A stretch of 52,992 nt of DNA from Rikenellaceae bacterium (GTDB lineage: Bacteria > Bacteroidota > Bacteroidia > Bacteroidales > Rikenellaceae), in NCBI GenBank assembly GCA_015059785.1, contig SUZS01000013.1:1-52992 (forward strand), in the 5' to 3' direction. The notes below the pieces were generated by a model. It had not been told where the DNA came from and ran no database searches. It saw only the letters and a list, made by a program, of their open reading frames with translations. The translations under genes and the position numbers were made by a program. Below, in pieces: positions 31,649 through 38,433 of this stretch. Position 1 is the first letter of the stretch; the number at the start of each line of letters is the position of its first letter.

Positions 31649-32452
31649 ATGAAAAAGATTCTTACAGTAGCAGCCGCAGCGCTTATCTCTGTTGCCGCTT
31701 TTGCACAGCCACAGGTTATTGCCCACCGTGGCTATCACGCAACAAAGGGCTCTTGCCGCAACTCTATTGAGGCACTTAAGCAGGCACAGAAGTTGGGTCT
31801 CTATGGCTCAGAGTGTGATATCAACCTTACAAAGGATGGTGTTATTGTTGTGGCTCACGGTGGTATGCACCCAGATAAGAGCGCATATCGTAAGGGAGAG
31901 GATATCCCTCGTCTGAATATTCAGAAGAGTACTTATGAGGAGTTGACAACAATTCCACTTGAGAATGGCGAGACTATTCCAACCCTTGAGCAGTATCTTG
32001 AGCAGGCAAAGAAGAGTAAGAAGACTAAACTCATTATTGAGATTAAGAACCACTACACCCCTGCAAAGGAGACCGAAATTGTAGAGAAGACCGTTGAGAT
32101 GGTTGCTAAGTATGGCCTTAATGATATGGTTGAGTATATCGCCTTCCGTCCGTGGGTCTGCTTCGAGCTTAAGCGTGTTGCTCCAGAGGGAACACCAATC
32201 GCATATCTTAATGGCGACTACGACCCAACTTATGTTAAGGGTATGGGTATCTCTGGTATTGACTACAAGTACGATGTGCTCAAGAAGAAGCCAAAGTGGA
32301 TTAAGTCTTGCCAGAAGCGCGGTCTTACTGTCAATGTGTGGACAGTAAACGACGAGGAGAAGCTTCGCTGGGTTATTGAGCAGGGCGTTGATTACATCAC
32401 AACAGACGACCCAGTGCTTGCTACCAAACTCATTAAAGAGATGTGTAAGTAA
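31649..32452 (+). CDS. Secreted glycerophosphodiester phosphodiesterase
   Basis: Hydrolyses glycerophosphodiesters to glycerol-3-phosphate and an alcohol, probably in the periplasm. The 267-residue protein begins at ATG 31649 with a signal peptide (ILTVAAAALISVAAFAQ); an in-frame TTG nine bases upstream is less likely. Catalytic residues: H26 and R27 (IAHRGY), E55 and D57 (SECDINL) and H70 (VVAHGG), the standard GDPD set. The C-terminal part ends the barrel with VNVWTVNDEEKLRWVIEQGVD and ITTDDP. It is followed 28 bases later by the permease. Confidence 0.93.
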   Translation: MKKILTVAAAALISVAAFAQPQVIAHRGYHATKGSCRNSIEALKQAQKLGLYGSECDINLTKDGVIVVAHGGMHPDKSAYRKGEDIPRLNIQKSTYEELTTIPLENGETIPTLEQYLEQAKKSKKTKLIIEIKNHYTPAKETEIVEKTVEMVAKYGLNDMVEYIAFRPWVCFELKRVAPEGTPIAYLNGDYDPTYVKGMGISGIDYKYDVLKKKPKWIKSCQKRGLTVNVWTVNDEEKLRWVIEQGVDYITTDDPVLATKLIKEMCK

Positions 32453-32480
32453 TCTATTTAGTAAATAATCTACTTAGATA

Positions 32481-33734
32481 ATGGATTTTAAGTATAAAAT
32501 AGACGATCGCCCCGCTCTTGGGGCGATGTCTCTGTACGGACTGCAGTGGTTGATGATTTGCATCCCCGTAGTCCTTACAAGCACCTTTGTTGCGCCGGAG
32601 GGCCAGACGCTCTTTTTTACCCAGAAGCTCTTTGCTCTTATGGGCATTACGATGATTGTAAACTCTCTGTGGGGACACCGTCTGCCACTTGTTGCAGGCC
32701 CTGCGGCTGTGCTGCTTATGGGTGTACTGGCGGCAAAGGGGCAGGGTAGCGGTAGTGAGGCTATCTATCCATCTATGGCTATCGGCGGTGCGATAATCGC
32801 TCTACTGGCAGCCTTCGGCCTTATGCGCAAGGTGCAGAGAATTTTTACGCCGAGAATTGTTGTGGCTATCGTGGTGCTGATATCATTTACTATGGCAAAG
32901 CCTATTGTGGGTATGATATTTAGCGATACGGAGCATCAGCTGCTTGCAATGACCTTTGCTGTTGTAACTGTGGTGGCTATGGCGGTGGCAAATAATCTGC
33001 TTCGTGGCGTGTGGAAGTCTATGGTCGTTATTGTGGCGATGATTGTCGGCTCTGTTTTCTACTACTGCATTACGGGCTTTCCAAAGAGCTTTGTTACAGA
33101 TAGCACGGCTCCGCAACTCTTTGTGGGTGGCGTGGAGTTAGATGCAGGCGTGGTTATTGCCTTTATCTTCTGCTATATCGCACTGTTTATCAATCAGGTG
33201 GGCTCGGTGCAGTCGCTTGGCGAGTTTACGGGTGCGGACGGTATGGAACGCAGACAGAGTAGGGGTATGATTGTGCAGGGAGTGATGAATATCGTCGGTG
33301 GCGCATTAGGCGTTGTAGGTCCTGTGGACTACTCACTCTCGCCTGGTGTTGTAGCCTCTACCTCTTGCGCATCACGATATACGGTTATCCCTGCGGCAGT
33401 GGCGATGATTGTGCTTGCCTTTATTCCAGATGCAGTGTCGGTGCTGCTGACAATCCCGCAACCTGTTATGGGCGTGGTGCTGCTCTACCTTATGGCTACG
33501 CAGGTGGCGGCGGGACTACACCTTATGCAGAGCAGTAGTGCGGTAGTGTCGTTTAAGGATGGATTAGTGCTCGGTATACCTATTATGTTTACCGTGATAC
33601 TCTCATTTGCGCCTGCCGATGCGCTATCTACCATTCCGTCACTGCTCCGACCTATTGTTGGCAATGGATTTGTGATGGGCATAATCATTATTCTACTTCT
33701 TGAACACTTATTCTTAAAAGAGAGACAAAAATGA
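32481..33734 (+). CDS. NCS2-family nucleobase (uracil/xanthine-type) permease
   Basis: Integral inner-membrane protein of 417 residues with about 12-14 hydrophobic segments and almost no soluble domain. The start (LGAMSLYGLQWLMICIPVVL), the NQVGSVQSLGEFTG region and the later GPVDYSLSPGVVASTSCASRY segment follow the UraA/XanQ pattern, in which such blocks bind substrate and proton. The substrate (uracil, xanthine or another) cannot be read from sequence alone. Its stop overlaps the start of the next gene (ATGA), an unusual partner, as the next gene is a sugar aldolase. Confidence 0.85.
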   Translation: MDFKYKIDDRPALGAMSLYGLQWLMICIPVVLTSTFVAPEGQTLFFTQKLFALMGITMIVNSLWGHRLPLVAGPAAVLLMGVLAAKGQGSGSEAIYPSMAIGGAIIALLAAFGLMRKVQRIFTPRIVVAIVVLISFTMAKPIVGMIFSDTEHQLLAMTFAVVTVVAMAVANNLLRGVWKSMVVIVAMIVGSVFYYCITGFPKSFVTDSTAPQLFVGGVELDAGVVIAFIFCYIALFINQVGSVQSLGEFTGADGMERRQSRGMIVQGVMNIVGGALGVVGPVDYSLSPGVVASTSCASRYTVIPAAVAMIVLAFIPDAVSVLLTIPQPVMGVVLLYLMATQVAAGLHLMQSSSAVVSFKDGLVLGIPIMFTVILSFAPADALSTIPSLLRPIVGNGFVMGIIIILLLEHLFLKERQK

Positions 33735-34546
33735 ATGTAAAGCAGCTTCTTAAGCAGTGCCAGCAGAGTAGATGTGCGGTGCTTGCTACAAACTTCTATA
33801 ATCTTGAGACTCTGCAAGCCGTTATGCGCGCGGCGCAGGCGACCTCTTCGCCAGTTCTTTTGCAGCTTACCCGCTCAAGTATTGACTATATGGGTCTTAA
33901 GCAGGCCGTTGCTATGGCTCGTCAGGCGATTGCGGAGTATGGCGTTCAGGGGTGGATACACCTTGACCACGGTGGTAGCGTTGAGATTGTTGAGCGTTGC
34001 CTTGATGCGGGCTTTGACTCGGTGATGATTGATGCCAGCGAGCAGAGCTTTGAGGTTAATGTTGAAACAACCCGCCGAGTAGTGGAACTTGCAGCCCCTT
34101 ATGGCGTTAATGTTGAGGCGGAGCTTGGCTATGTGGCAAAGCTGGGTCAAGAGCAGGGTGGCGGTTTTACCACGCCTGAGGAGGCGAAACTCTTTGTTGA
34201 GCAGACGGGTGTAGATGCTCTTGCCGTATCTATCGGCTCGGCTCACGGGTTCTATAAGCAGGCACCAAAGCTCGATATTGAGCGACTACAGCAGATTCAC
34301 GCCGCAACGGATGTGGCACTTGTGCTGCACGGCAGCTCTGGCATTCCGCACGATATGGTGCAGCAGGCAATTCTGAACGGTATCGTGAAGGTAAACCTTG
34401 CAACAGAGATTAAGGATACCTTTATGCGAAATCTGAAGGGTATACTTACTACGACCGACGAAATTGACCTTCGCAAGGTCTTTCCAAAGGCTACAGAGGC
34501 GGTTGTAGAGCTTCTGAAGGAGAAATATCGCGTTGTAAAACCCTGA
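33731..34546 (+). CDS. Class II ketose-bisphosphate aldolase (GatY/KbaY-like)
   Basis: Zinc-dependent aldolase of 271 residues. The catalytic Asp and a zinc ligand are in HLDHGG (D79, H80); further zinc ligands are H172 (SAHGFY) and H200 (LHGSSG), and VEAELG and VNLATE are the substrate-phosphate blocks. Length and motifs suit tagatose- or fructose-1,6-bisphosphate aldolases. A GatZ-like protein 5 kb away would be its natural partner. Translation is probably coupled to the permease, whose stop overlaps this start by four bases. Confidence 0.88.
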   Translation: MNVKQLLKQCQQSRCAVLATNFYNLETLQAVMRAAQATSSPVLLQLTRSSIDYMGLKQAVAMARQAIAEYGVQGWIHLDHGGSVEIVERCLDAGFDSVMIDASEQSFEVNVETTRRVVELAAPYGVNVEAELGYVAKLGQEQGGGFTTPEEAKLFVEQTGVDALAVSIGSAHGFYKQAPKLDIERLQQIHAATDVALVLHGSSGIPHDMVQQAILNGIVKVNLATEIKDTFMRNLKGILTTTDEIDLRKVFPKATEAVVELLKEKYRVVKP

Positions 34547-34560
34547 TTTTTAGAGTAAAA

Positions 34561-34592
34561 CTTGGAAAAATGGATTGCTTATGCTATTTTTG
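34561..34592 (+). promoter_or_regulatory. Promoter overlapping a terminator-like hairpin
   Basis: CTTG (34561-34564), a 20-base spacer and TATTTTTG (34585-34592). The -7 box is in the loop region of the hairpin at 34572-34604, and the start codon follows 20 bases later. Confidence 0.65.
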
Positions 34593-34612
34593 CATAAACA
34601 ATCCCTTTTTTT
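34572..34612 (+). terminator. Terminator-like hairpin before the PEGA/Sel1 gene
   Basis: GGATTG-TTATGC pairs with GCATAA-CAATCC around a T-rich loop, then CTTTTTTT reaches the ATG at 34613. It probably ends the aldolase transcript. Confidence 0.7.
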
Positions 34613-36664
34613 ATGAAACGATTTTTATTTGCAATACTGACCCTAATCGCCTTTACTGCAACTGCGCAGATGGAAAACTCTATCGTTTTAGACGCAAAAT
34701 CGTTCCGCGCGGTGCAACAAGATGAACTTACGGGCGTGAATATTGACCCGATAGGTCTTGACCACTCGCGTCAGGCGTGTGCGCGCATAAAAATCAAGTT
34801 TGACCGTATGAGTAAGGCGCAGATAGACGCCCTTGAGGTTAAGATGCGCTCAAATACAGATTTGACAAAACAGAAGGTGGCGGATTACTATGACAATGTG
34901 CTTATCCTTGAAATGACCGCCAAGCCGAACACTCGTTTCTACTTCTACAGCCCAGAGTTCGGCGAGAGTAATGAGGTTACGCTTAACCTTGAGGGGAACA
35001 GCGAGTACGAGATGTTGGCGAGTCTAAATCAGACCTTTAGTATTGTGGTTAGCAGTAATGCGGAGAATGTAGATATCTATTTGGACGATGTCTTTAAGGG
35101 TAAGACAGATAGTTCTAAAAGCCTTACTATCAAGGAGGTGCTGATTGGCGCACATACTCTGAAGGCTGTCTATGGAACGGTAAGCAGTCAGCAGACAATA
35201 GAGGTTAATAGTGGCAGCATTCTCTTCCGTCAGAATGTAGATACCGCAGCCTCACGCCCACAGTTTGTGGTCTTTGCCGTAGAGCCACAGAGCGCGGTTG
35301 TGACTATTGATGGTAAGCACTACTCGCTTACGGACGGAGCTATGCGCCTTGTGCTTGAGAGCGGAACATATAACTATACCGTCTCGGCTGCGGGATACCA
35401 TAGCCAGAGTGGCACTTTTACCGTTGCGGGCAGTAAGGTTACAAAGCAGATTGCCCTTACTGCCGATGCGGCAACTGTAACCCTTACAGTGGCAGATAAT
35501 GCCGAGATTTGGGTCAATGGCGAGAAGGTGGGAAATAGTCGCTGGAGCGGAACGCTTAACTCTGGCACATATATCTTTGAGGCTAAAAAGGCGGGACACA
35601 GTACAACCACCACCTCAAAGCATATCACATCGGATAATCCACAGCAGAGCTATACCCTTGAGTCTCCAAAACCTCTGTTTGGCTCGCTGATTGTTGATGG
35701 CTCGCCACTTATGGCGGATGTTGCTATTGACGGAGTGGGTGTCGGTCAGATGCCTCTGTCGTTAGATAATCTGCTTGTTGGGCAGCATAAAATCACAGTC
35801 TCAAAATCTGGCTATCAGCCTTATACCACGACCATTACTGTTGCTGAGGGAAAGGCGGCGTCGGTAAATATTACGCTTACAAAGCAACTGACATCAGAGC
35901 AGTTAAGGATAAAAGGTGATGAGTGCTACGATAAAAAGGATTACGCATCCGCTGTGGAGTATTATCGCAAGGCGGCGGAGCAGGGGAATGCAGCGGCTCA
36001 AAATAGACTGGGTATATGTTATAATATCGGTTTAGGTGTTGGAAAGGACTCTAATGAGGCCATAAAATGGTATCGCAAAGCGGCAGAGCAGGGAAATGCA
36101 GTGGCACAAAACAATATGGGAAATTATTACAACGAGCGTCAAAACTATACGGAAGCTGCGCGGTGGTATCGCAAGGCTGCCGAGCAGGGGCAGATAGCTG
36201 CGCAAGATAGTTTAGCCGAACTCTACTACAACGGTCGCGGGGTTGCAAAAGATTATGCAGAGGCGGTAAAGTGGTTTCGTAAAGCTGCCGAGCAAGGTGC
36301 TGTTGGTTCGCAATATCAATTAGGAAATTGCTACTACTTTGGATATGGTGTGACGCAGAGTTATGCTGAGGCGGTGAAGTGGTATCGTAAGGCTGCAGAG
36401 ATAGGACTTGCCGATGCACAGTCAGATTTAGGATACTGCTACAGAATGGGTCAGGGTGTTGTTAGAGATGATGCCGAGGGTGTAAAGTGGTATCGCAAGG
36501 CGGCTGAGCAGGGTTGTGTGCAGGCACAAATCAATCTGGCAGACTGCTATAGGGCTGGAAATGGTGTGACAAAGAGTATTCCTGAAGCAGTAAAGTGGTA
36601 TCGTAAGGCTGCAAGCCGAGGCTCTGATGAGGCGAAGTCAAAACTTGCTGAATTGGGGTATTAA
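34613..36664 (+). CDS. Secreted PEGA-domain and Sel1-repeat protein
   Basis: Product of 683 residues with signal peptide (MKRFLFAILTLIAFTATAQ). An N-terminal region of unknown type (about 20-135) is followed by several PEGA-like beta domains (about 140-425; YLDDVFKGKTD, IWVNGEKVGNS, VAIDGVGVGQMPLSL). About 430-683 hold seven Sel1-like (TPR-type) repeats of about 36 residues with AVKWYRKAAEQG. Sel1 arrays mediate protein contacts; PEGA domains occur in envelope proteins. Function unknown. The start ATG directly abuts the T-run of the upstream hairpin, leaving a leader of about 14-20 bases. Confidence 0.88.
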   Translation: MKRFLFAILTLIAFTATAQMENSIVLDAKSFRAVQQDELTGVNIDPIGLDHSRQACARIKIKFDRMSKAQIDALEVKMRSNTDLTKQKVADYYDNVLILEMTAKPNTRFYFYSPEFGESNEVTLNLEGNSEYEMLASLNQTFSIVVSSNAENVDIYLDDVFKGKTDSSKSLTIKEVLIGAHTLKAVYGTVSSQQTIEVNSGSILFRQNVDTAASRPQFVVFAVEPQSAVVTIDGKHYSLTDGAMRLVLESGTYNYTVSAAGYHSQSGTFTVAGSKVTKQIALTADAATVTLTVADNAEIWVNGEKVGNSRWSGTLNSGTYIFEAKKAGHSTTTTSKHITSDNPQQSYTLESPKPLFGSLIVDGSPLMADVAIDGVGVGQMPLSLDNLLVGQHKITVSKSGYQPYTTTITVAEGKAASVNITLTKQLTSEQLRIKGDECYDKKDYASAVEYYRKAAEQGNAAAQNRLGICYNIGLGVGKDSNEAIKWYRKAAEQGNAVAQNNMGNYYNERQNYTEAARWYRKAAEQGQIAAQDSLAELYYNGRGVAKDYAEAVKWFRKAAEQGAVGSQYQLGNCYYFGYGVTQSYAEAVKWYRKAAEIGLADAQSDLGYCYRMGQGVVRDDAEGVKWYRKAAEQGCVQAQINLADCYRAGNGVTKSIPEAVKWYRKAASRGSDEAKSKLAELGY

Positions 36665-36701
36665 TAGTTTGGGTAAGGATATTTTTGTTAAAAATTTTTA
36701 T

Positions 36702-36709
36702 TACCTTTG
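36702..36709 (+). promoter_or_regulatory. -7 box of the SRPBCC-like gene
   Basis: TACCTTTG, 30 bases before ATG 36739. It lies after the longest in-frame start (36685), which supports the shorter start. The -33 box is not clear. Confidence 0.5.
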
Positions 36710-36738
36710 CTCCGCAAAAAAGACAACACACATTACCT

Positions 36739-37146
36739 ATGGAGAAGTACGAATCAAAGCAGTGCCAGATTTTTAAGTCGGCAGCGCAAATTTACCCCTT
36801 TATATCATCCTTCAACCTCCTTACGCCCGCTGTGGCTGATAAGGTGGAGGAGTGGCAGGCCACAGAGGATACCTGCTCATTTAAGATTAAGGGTTTTACC
36901 GTAAAGTTGCGTATGATTGACAAAGTCTATGGCAAGCATGTTAAAATCACTGGCGACGAGGGCGGCGTGCCTATTGACTTCGCCTTTTGGATTCAGCTCC
37001 ACGAGGTTACCCCAACTGATACCCGCATCCGTATGGTCCTTCACGCCGAGCTTAATATGATGATGCGTATGATGGTGGGCAGTAAAATCCAGAAGGGGCT
37101 TGATCAGGCGGTAGAGGGGTTTGCCTCCGCCTTCAACAGAATCTGA
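36739..37146 (+). CDS. Small SRPBCC/START-like protein
   Basis: Soluble protein of about 135 residues (MEKYESKQCQIFKSAAQIYPF...). A helix, a beta-rich middle (CSFKIKGFTVKLRMIDK, HVKITGDEGG) and a long C-terminal helix (IQKGLDQAVEGFASAFNRI) fit the helix-grip SRPBCC/polyketide-cyclase fold, which binds hydrophobic ligands. No specific family is recognised. The start at 36739 rather than 36685 is chosen because the promoter -7 box lies between them. The stop codon lies inside the left arm of a 127-base hairpin element. Confidence 0.65.
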   Translation: MEKYESKQCQIFKSAAQIYPFISSFNLLTPAVADKVEEWQATEDTCSFKIKGFTVKLRMIDKVYGKHVKITGDEGGVPIDFAFWIQLHEVTPTDTRIRMVLHAELNMMMRMMVGSKIQKGLDQAVEGFASAFNRI

Positions 37147-37263
37147 TTTTAGGCGGTATTTACTGCGTTACACTTCATAGCCGAGCTGCTCACATACGCT
37201 TTAGTATGCTGCGCGCTCGGCTTCTTGTGTGCCTGGTAAATCCTCACCTAAAATCAGATTCTG
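37137..37263. repeat. Gene-end hairpin element A
   Basis: Arms CAGAATCTGATTTTAGG (37137-37153) and its exact complement (37247-37263), 17 of 17 pairs. Inside are further pairs ATTTAC/GTAAAT, CAC/GTG, CCGAGC/GCTCGG and the central CATAC-gcttta-GTATG. The left arm includes the last codons and stop of the preceding gene. The centre matches elements at 51341-51466 and about 52784-52889. No T-run follows the right arm. Confidence 0.9.
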
Positions 37264-37365
37264 CCATTAGCCTTTAAGTGGTATCCGCTTTGCGGATTTA
37301 TATTAGTCGGCAGAGCCGACACCTCTATAAGGCTAATAGCCAACAGCCAACGGCCAATAGCCCTT
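37264..37365. repeat. Multi-hairpin intergenic repeat with AGCCAA tail
   Basis: ATTAGCCTT (37266-37274) pairs with AAGGCTAAT (37329-37337), enclosing CCGCtttGCGG and GTCGGCagaGCCGAC. A tail of tandem GCCAAC/GCCAAT words follows. Similar words occur at 38160-38413, 43606-43637 and 51535-51568. Confidence 0.7.
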
Positions 37366-37434
37366 CATTTCAACTTTTTTTCAATTTTTGGCAAAAAAAT
37401 GGTGCGAAAGTTTTACCTTTTGCAAAATTAACTG

Positions 37435-37442
37435 TATATTTG
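37435..37442 (+). promoter_or_regulatory. -7 box of the HU gene
   Basis: TATATTTG, exact TAnnTTTG match, 79 bases before the ATG. TTTT at 37411-37414 is at the -33 distance (20-base spacer). Confidence 0.6.
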
Positions 37443-37520
37443 TCGCCGATTTCGCTCTGTATAAGGGCGATAGAGTAGAATAATGAGTAAAAAATAATTT
37501 ATAAACAAATTTTTTAAGCT

Positions 37521-37793
37521 ATGACAAAGGCAGATATCGTTACAGAGATCGCTAAGAGAACCGGCGTTGAGAAGGTTCAGATTCAGGCTATCGTTGAGAC
37601 CTTCATGGAGGAGGTAGAGAACTCTCTTAGCCGTGGTGAGAATGTTTATCTTCGTGGTTTCGGCTCTTTCATTATCAAGACCCGTGCTGAGAAGGTTGCA
37701 CGCAACATCTCAAAGAATACTACAATCACTATCCCAGAGCACAAGATTCCAGCTTTCAAGCCTGCGAAGACTTTCGTTGCTAAGGTAAAGTAA
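37521..37793 (+). CDS. HU-family DNA-binding protein
   Basis: Nucleoid protein of 90 residues, standard HU/IHF length. It starts MTKADIVTEIAKRTG, with VYLRGFGSFIIKTRAEKVARN forming the DNA-binding arm signature and PAFKPAKTF at the end. It binds and bends DNA as a dimer. Codon choice is strongly biased, as expected for a highly expressed gene. Its TAA stop is the first base group of a long imperfect hairpin (37791-37961). Confidence 0.96.
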   Translation: MTKADIVTEIAKRTGVEKVQIQAIVETFMEEVENSLSRGENVYLRGFGSFIIKTRAEKVARNISKNTTITIPEHKIPAFKPAKTFVAKVK

Positions 37794-37961
37794 GAAACTG
37801 TATAAAATTTATTTATCTCATTCTTTTATGCTGTTTACGACTCTTATCTCATCTGATTTTCGTTACATAGGAACCCCTATGCGCCTCAAATCATACGAGA
37901 AAACAGCCACAAAACAGCTATAAAATAATTTCGTAAACAAATCTTAAACAGTTTCTAATTA
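37791..37961. repeat. Gene-end hairpin element after the HU gene
   Basis: AGAAACTGT (37793-37801) pairs with ACAGTTTCT (37948-37956). Further in, AAATTTATTTA, ATTCTTTTATGCTGTTT and CTCATCTGATTT pair with their counterparts on the right side, and the centre is CATAGGaaccCCTATG. The whole forms one imperfect stem of about 165 bases beginning at the HU stop codon. Confidence 0.8.
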
Positions 37962-37995
37962 AGACATCTATTGTTTAACTTTAATATTTACAACT

Positions 37996-38085
37996 ATGCC
38001 AAACGGAAAGAAGCATAAGCGTCACAAGATGGCGACCCACAAGCGTAAGAAGCGTCTGCGCAAGGATCGTCATAAGAAGAAGTAG
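37996..38085 (+). CDS. Small basic AURKAIP1/COX24-domain protein
   Basis: A 29-residue ORF, MPNGKKHKRHKMATHKRKKR followed by LRKDRHKKK, almost entirely Lys, Arg and His. This is the pattern of the short Bacteroidetes proteins assigned to the AURKAIP1/COX24 family, related to the C-terminus of mitochondrial ribosomal protein mS38; a role at the ribosome is likely but not shown here. It lies between HU and RNase E/G genes and is followed by a strong hairpin (38120-38149). Confidence 0.88.
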   Translation: MPNGKKHKRHKMATHKRKKRLRKDRHKKK

Positions 38086-38119
38086 TATGCCCGACGGCAT
38101 ATCGCTTAAATAGGAGTTT

Positions 38120-38149
38120 AACGCTAAAGGGTCTTCGCCCTTTAGCGTT
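38120..38149 (+). terminator. Hairpin after the COX24-type gene
   Basis: AACGCTAAAGGG / CCCTTTAGCGTT with loop TCTTCG. There is no T-run, so it may be a stabilising 3' hairpin rather than a classical terminator. Confidence 0.6.
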
Positions 38150-38197
38150 CCTATTAAAGACACCATTAGCTGTTAGCTATTTGCCCTTAGCCTTATG

Positions 38198-38396
38198 GAG
38201 GCGGAGCAGTGAAGGGTCACCGAAGATAAGCCAACGCTGCGATTAAGCCGAGAGCAATCAAACTTTGTTTGAATTGCCGAGGCGGAGCAGTGAAGGGTCA
38301 CCGAAGGTGAGCCAACGCTGCGATTAAGCCGAGAGCAATCAAACTTGTATGAATTGCCGAGGCGGAGCAGTGAAGGGTCACCGAAGGTGAGCCAAT
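38198..38396. repeat. Tandem repeat of 80-81 bases, two and a half copies
   Basis: Units start at 38198, 38279 and 38359 with GAGGCGGAGCAGTGAAGGGT and continue through CACCGAAG, GCCAACGCTGCG and GAGAGCAATCAAAC. Copies differ at a handful of bases. A related unit (GCCGAGGCG, CCGAAGG, AGCCAAT) is at 51503-51545. Confidence 0.9.
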
Positions 38397-38433
38397 GGCT
38401 AATAGCCAATAGTCAAAAAACATAATCTTGAAT

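Noticed and set aside
38198..38396. Possible CRISPR array
   Set aside because: The 80-base units follow one another without unique spacers and there are no cas genes.
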